From contig CBINHE010000150.1 in NCBI GenBank assembly GCA_966250375.1, forward strand, positions 1-7,941: a stretch of DNA of 7,941 bases, written 5' to 3'. Made by a program: the position numbers and the translations under genes. Positions 5,475 through 7,941 of this stretch are shown here, in pieces; position 1 is the first letter of the stretch, and every line of letters begins with the position of its first letter. The notes under the pieces were generated by a model. It was not told where the DNA came from and did no database searches. It was given only the letters and a program-made list of their open reading frames with translations. The stretch comes from CAMLDH01 sp966250375 (GTDB lineage Bacteria > Pseudomonadota > Gammaproteobacteria > Burkholderiales > Burkholderiaceae_D).

Positions 5475-7757
5475 ATGTTTTTTTCTTCGGTAACGGCAGC
5501 GCGCCATGCACACGACCCTTCCTCGATTCCGCAGGAACCGGCCACGCAGTCCATCGACAAGGCCAAGGCGGCCATTGGGCGCGGCGATGTCCAGTCCGCG
5601 GTTGGCGGTCTGCTGGCCGACCTCGGCGGCAACCAACACGCGTTGCACGACGCCATCCTGAACTTGCTGGGCTCTTCCTCCAGCGGGATCAGGCAAGACC
5701 TCATCGCGCAGGCGCGCAGCCGGCATCCGCACTTCGACCTCCATGCGCGCGGCAAGGAGGGAAAGACGGCGCTCGACCTGGCGGTGCGGCATGACGACTT
5801 GGGATTGGCCCACTATTTACTGAACCAGGGAGCCAATCCGGAGCGGACCGACACTGCCGTCTCTGCCGGGATGCGGGCGCTGCTGACCTCGTGGCGGCGG
5901 CAAACCCTGCTGTATGCGCACCACAATGAGCAAGACAGGCAGGGCTGGACCGATCTGGACCGCGCCCTGCAAGCGGGCCGCCACGACGAGGCACGGGCGC
6001 TGCTGAAGGAGGAGATGGCAGGGGGCAGCGCGCAGCAGGCTTGGAAAACAGCGATGGCGGGCGGTCGGCGCGATATCTTGCGCGCCTTGCTGGTTGTCGG
6101 CACGCCGGAGGAGTTGCGCGCGTTGACCAGGCAGCAGTTTGCGGTGGGAAAATGGCTAGCTGAATTGCGTGAGGATGCGGGCTTGTCCGCCGTGCTCAAG
6201 GAGTTTCCCTATCAATCCGCCAAGCGTGGTTGGCCCAAATTCTTTAACGGGCAGGCGACCTTCGACAACACCATGGAAAAAATCCTTTGCCGGTACCTGT
6301 CGGCCTACCAGCAAGAGCAGCAGGCGCGGGATCCGCACATCAAATTCGACTACGGAAAATTCCGGAGTCCGAGAGAAATCGCCAACAATGTGACGGCGGA
6401 CATCAAGAAGACCTGTAAGGCACTGAAGGCGCAGGCATCGGAAACGCACCTGATCGACAATACCAGATTTGGGCAGTTCCTTGCCGACCAATTTGCGGCG
6501 ATGGAAAACAAACATCAGCCGACCCGGCTGATGCTGGTCGAGTCGACCAACCACATGATGAATCTCGGGTTGCGGATCAAACATCAGGATGGCAAGCCAT
6601 TCTACGTGGTGAAGTTCTTCGATCCCAACGTCACCACGACGGGCACGCGCAGCAAGGCGGGCAGTGTGCAAGCCTTTGAAATGCAGACGATAGCGTCCTA
6701 TCTTGCCGAGGAGGAGTGGGCGGGTCTTTATTATCCTGAAGCCAGGGGCTGGTCCATGATTTATGTCCGCCCCGAGGGGGATGCGCAGGCAGGCACTGCC
6801 ATTTCTTGCGGTTCCAGTGCCGGCAGGACATTGAACACATGCATCGAGGCCAAGGATATCGATGCCACTGTCGTATGGCATTTGATGGACGGTGGTTTTA
6901 CCGAAAACCTGAGGCAATTGCAGAGCCATCTCAACACCCTGCCCGAGGATCGGCGCATCGAACTGCTTGCTGCAAAAGATGGCAAGGGCTTTCCGGCACT
7001 TTACATGAGCATGCAGGAGGGACATACGGAGGCGGTCAAGGCCTATGGCGAACTGCTGGCGTCGATCCCGGAGGAGCGGCGCGTCGAGCTGCTTGCTGCA
7101 AAAGATGACTCGGGCTTTCCGGCACTTTGCATGGGCATGTGGATGGAGCATGTGGAAGCGGTCAAGACCTATGGCGAACTGCTGGCGTCGATCCCGGAGG
7201 ACCAGCGCGTCGAGCTGATTGCTGCAAAAGACCCCCTTGGCCATCCAGCACTTTACATGGCCATGGAGCATGGACATGTGGCAGCGATCAAGGCCTATGC
7301 CGCACTGCTGGCGTCGATACCGGAAGATCGGCGCATCGCGCTGATTGAAGGAAAAAACGGCAAGGGCTTTTCGGCACTTTACGCAGGCATGTATCAGGGG
7401 AATGCAGAGGCGGTCAAGGCGTATGGCGAACTGTTGAAATTGGTGCCGCCGGACAGGCAAGCCGAGTTGCTGCTTGCAAAACCCAAGAGGATGAACGGGC
7501 TGAATAAGGCCTTGGAGCTGGGCAAATTCGGGGCGGTCAAAGAGTGCCTCGACATACTCATTCGACTTGCGCCGGACCTATCCCCGAAACGACGCGCCTC
7601 GTTGCGGAAAGAATTGCAGGGCTATGAGAAGTCCATTTTGAAATCCAAGTCCACGGTGAATTCGTTGTCGCAGTACCGCGAGATGGCAAGCACGTTTTCC
7701 CGCTTGAAGAAGGCACTGGCGGAGGAAGCTTCGGGAAGTAGCCGGGGCAACGCCTGA
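5475..7757 (+). CDS. Candidate type III effector: ankyrin, ShET2/EspL-like cysteine protease and 42-aa repeats
   Basis: A 760-aa protein with no signal peptide. The Ser- and Pro-rich start (MFFSSVTAARHAHDPSSIPQ) fits a type III secretion signal. Residues ~93-124 are a clear ankyrin repeat (KTALDLAVRHDDLGLAHYLL, then NQGANP); ~157-215 holds further ankyrin-like helices. The central part (~250-440) has FNGQATFDNTMEKILCRYLS with C272, then STNHMMNLGLRI with H360 and VVKFFDPN with D383. This C-H-D order and spacing (88 and 23 residues) is close to that I recall for EspL (C47, H131, D153), an effector protease that cuts host RHIM proteins. Residues 490-699 are five repeats of 42 aa; the last 61 residues are charged and helical. 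Against EspL there is an extra ~225-residue N-terminus. An in-frame ATG at 5370 would add 35 residues encoded by the decayed paralog tail and is rejected. The gene is more G+C-rich than the polysaccharide genes, suggesting separate origin. Host target unknown. Confidence 0.7.
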   Translation: MFFSSVTAARHAHDPSSIPQEPATQSIDKAKAAIGRGDVQSAVGGLLADLGGNQHALHDAILNLLGSSSSGIRQDLIAQARSRHPHFDLHARGKEGKTALDLAVRHDDLGLAHYLLNQGANPERTDTAVSAGMRALLTSWRRQTLLYAHHNEQDRQGWTDLDRALQAGRHDEARALLKEEMAGGSAQQAWKTAMAGGRRDILRALLVVGTPEELRALTRQQFAVGKWLAELREDAGLSAVLKEFPYQSAKRGWPKFFNGQATFDNTMEKILCRYLSAYQQEQQARDPHIKFDYGKFRSPREIANNVTADIKKTCKALKAQASETHLIDNTRFGQFLADQFAAMENKHQPTRLMLVESTNHMMNLGLRIKHQDGKPFYVVKFFDPNVTTTGTRSKAGSVQAFEMQTIASYLAEEEWAGLYYPEARGWSMIYVRPEGDAQAGTAISCGSSAGRTLNTCIEAKDIDATVVWHLMDGGFTENLRQLQSHLNTLPEDRRIELLAAKDGKGFPALYMSMQEGHTEAVKAYGELLASIPEERRVELLAAKDDSGFPALCMGMWMEHVEAVKTYGELLASIPEDQRVELIAAKDPLGHPALYMAMEHGHVAAIKAYAALLASIPEDRRIALIEGKNGKGFSALYAGMYQGNAEAVKAYGELLKLVPPDRQAELLLAKPKRMNGLNKALELGKFGAVKECLDILIRLAPDLSPKRRASLRKELQGYEKSILKSKSTVNSLSQYREMASTFSRLKKALAEEASGSSRGNA
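6942..7571 (+). repeat. Five in-frame 126-bp (42-aa) repeats in the effector gene
   Basis: Units start at 6942, 7068, 7194, 7320 and 7446, each beginning with Pro. The pattern is PEDRRIELLAAKD, a short turn, then GFPALYMxMxxGHxEAVKAYGELLASI. Units 1-4 are close in sequence; unit 5 has diverged (PPDRQAELLLAKP...). The helix-turn-helix layout is ankyrin-like but 9 residues longer than the usual 33. Parts of units 2 and 3 are nearly identical in DNA, pointing to recent internal duplication. Such arrays usually bind protein partners. Confidence 0.9.
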
Positions 7758-7770
7758 ATTGCCCGCTAAG

Positions 7771-7800
7771 GAAAGGCAAGATTATCTTGACAGGATTCCC
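7771..7800 (+). promoter_or_regulatory. Conserved 30-bp leader and ribosome binding site of effector copy 2
   Basis: Same leader as before copy 1, with AGGA (7792-7795) 5 nt before the ATG at 7801. The whole gap between the copy 1 stop and this ATG is 43 bp and shows no hairpin, so copy 2 is probably co-transcribed with copy 1. Confidence 0.65.
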
Positions 7801-7941
7801 ATGTTTTCTTCTTCGGTAAGGGCAGCGCGCCATGCACACAACCCTTCCTCGATTCCGCAGGAACCGGCCATGCAGGCCATCGACAAGGCCAAGGCGGCCA
7901 TTGGGGGCGGCGACGTCCAGGCCGCAGTTGGCGGCCTGGAC
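7801..7941 (+). CDS. Second, paralogous effector gene (3' end outside window)
   Basis: Forty-seven codons are visible, open to the window edge: MFSSSVRAARHAHNPSSIPQ and onward to GGGDVQAAVGGLD. It matches the start of copy 1 at 39 of 47 residues and 128 of 141 bases. Most base changes alter an amino acid (8 residue changes), which suggests either diversifying change or relaxed constraint. Only the putative secretion-signal region is visible, so it cannot be said whether the ankyrin, protease and repeat parts follow. It starts 43 bp after copy 1 on the same strand. Confidence 0.8.
   Translation, partial: MFSSSVRAARHAHNPSSIPQEPAMQAIDKAKAAIGGGDVQAAVGGLD

Noticed and set aside
5299..5493. A 64-codon plus-strand small gene
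   Set aside because: Its first residues match the decayed effector tail and the rest overlaps the leader and start of copy 1 in another frame; no independent start signal.
6156..7460. A 434-codon open frame on the minus strand opposite the effector repeats
   Set aside because: It mirrors the 126-bp repeats of the plus-strand gene, is rich in Cys, Arg and His without a recognisable fold, and the plus frame has clear domains.
6942..7571. CRISPR array
   Set aside because: The repeat unit is 126 bp, in frame, and encodes a conserved protein motif; there are no short repeats with unique spacers.

Overview
The window reads as a Gram-negative, probably betaproteobacterial (Burkholderiales-like), accessory region. 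This placement is inference from protein style and codon use; no rRNA or other marker gene is present. Two unrelated blocks meet near position 5290.

Left block (1-5066), surface or exopolysaccharide biosynthesis. A plus-strand gene, cut by the left window edge, encodes a probably exported right-handed parallel beta-helix protein. A Pro-Ala linker precedes the helix and a choice-of-anchor-Q-like tail follows it. Convergent to it is a minus-strand gene set read right to left: a CE4-like polysaccharide deacetylase (5066-3651), a Wzy/O-antigen-ligase-type membrane protein (3553-2357) and a GT4 glycosyltransferase (2385-1231). The last two overlap by 29 bp. Together they look like part of a pathway that builds, polymerises and trims a polysaccharide, with the beta-helix protein as a possible polymer-binding or polymer-modifying partner. 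Hairpins in the convergent gap (about 1144-1252) and after the deacetylase (3613-3645) are candidate terminators.

Right block (5290-7941), a tandem array of candidate type III effector genes. The intact gene (5475-7757, 760 aa) has an N-terminal ankyrin region, a central domain that I match to the ShET2/EspL cysteine-protease effectors (candidate triad C272-H360-D383), and five C-terminal repeats of exactly 42 residues. A second copy starts at 7801, 43 bp after the first stop, and runs off the window. Its first 47 codons are 91% identical in DNA to copy 1, and the 30 bp before the ATG are also conserved. Pieces resembling the 3' end of the same gene family lie upstream of copy 1 (5284-5343 and 5400-5429), so the array probably had at least three members and its left member has decayed.

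The junction (5067-5474) holds no intact gene. It contains a minus-strand open frame that may be the tail of a lost polysaccharide gene (stop at 5105), the effector remnant, a near-consensus hrp-box-like motif at 5338-5365 and a 14-bp palindrome. The most interesting content is the effector array and its left breakpoint next to the polysaccharide genes.
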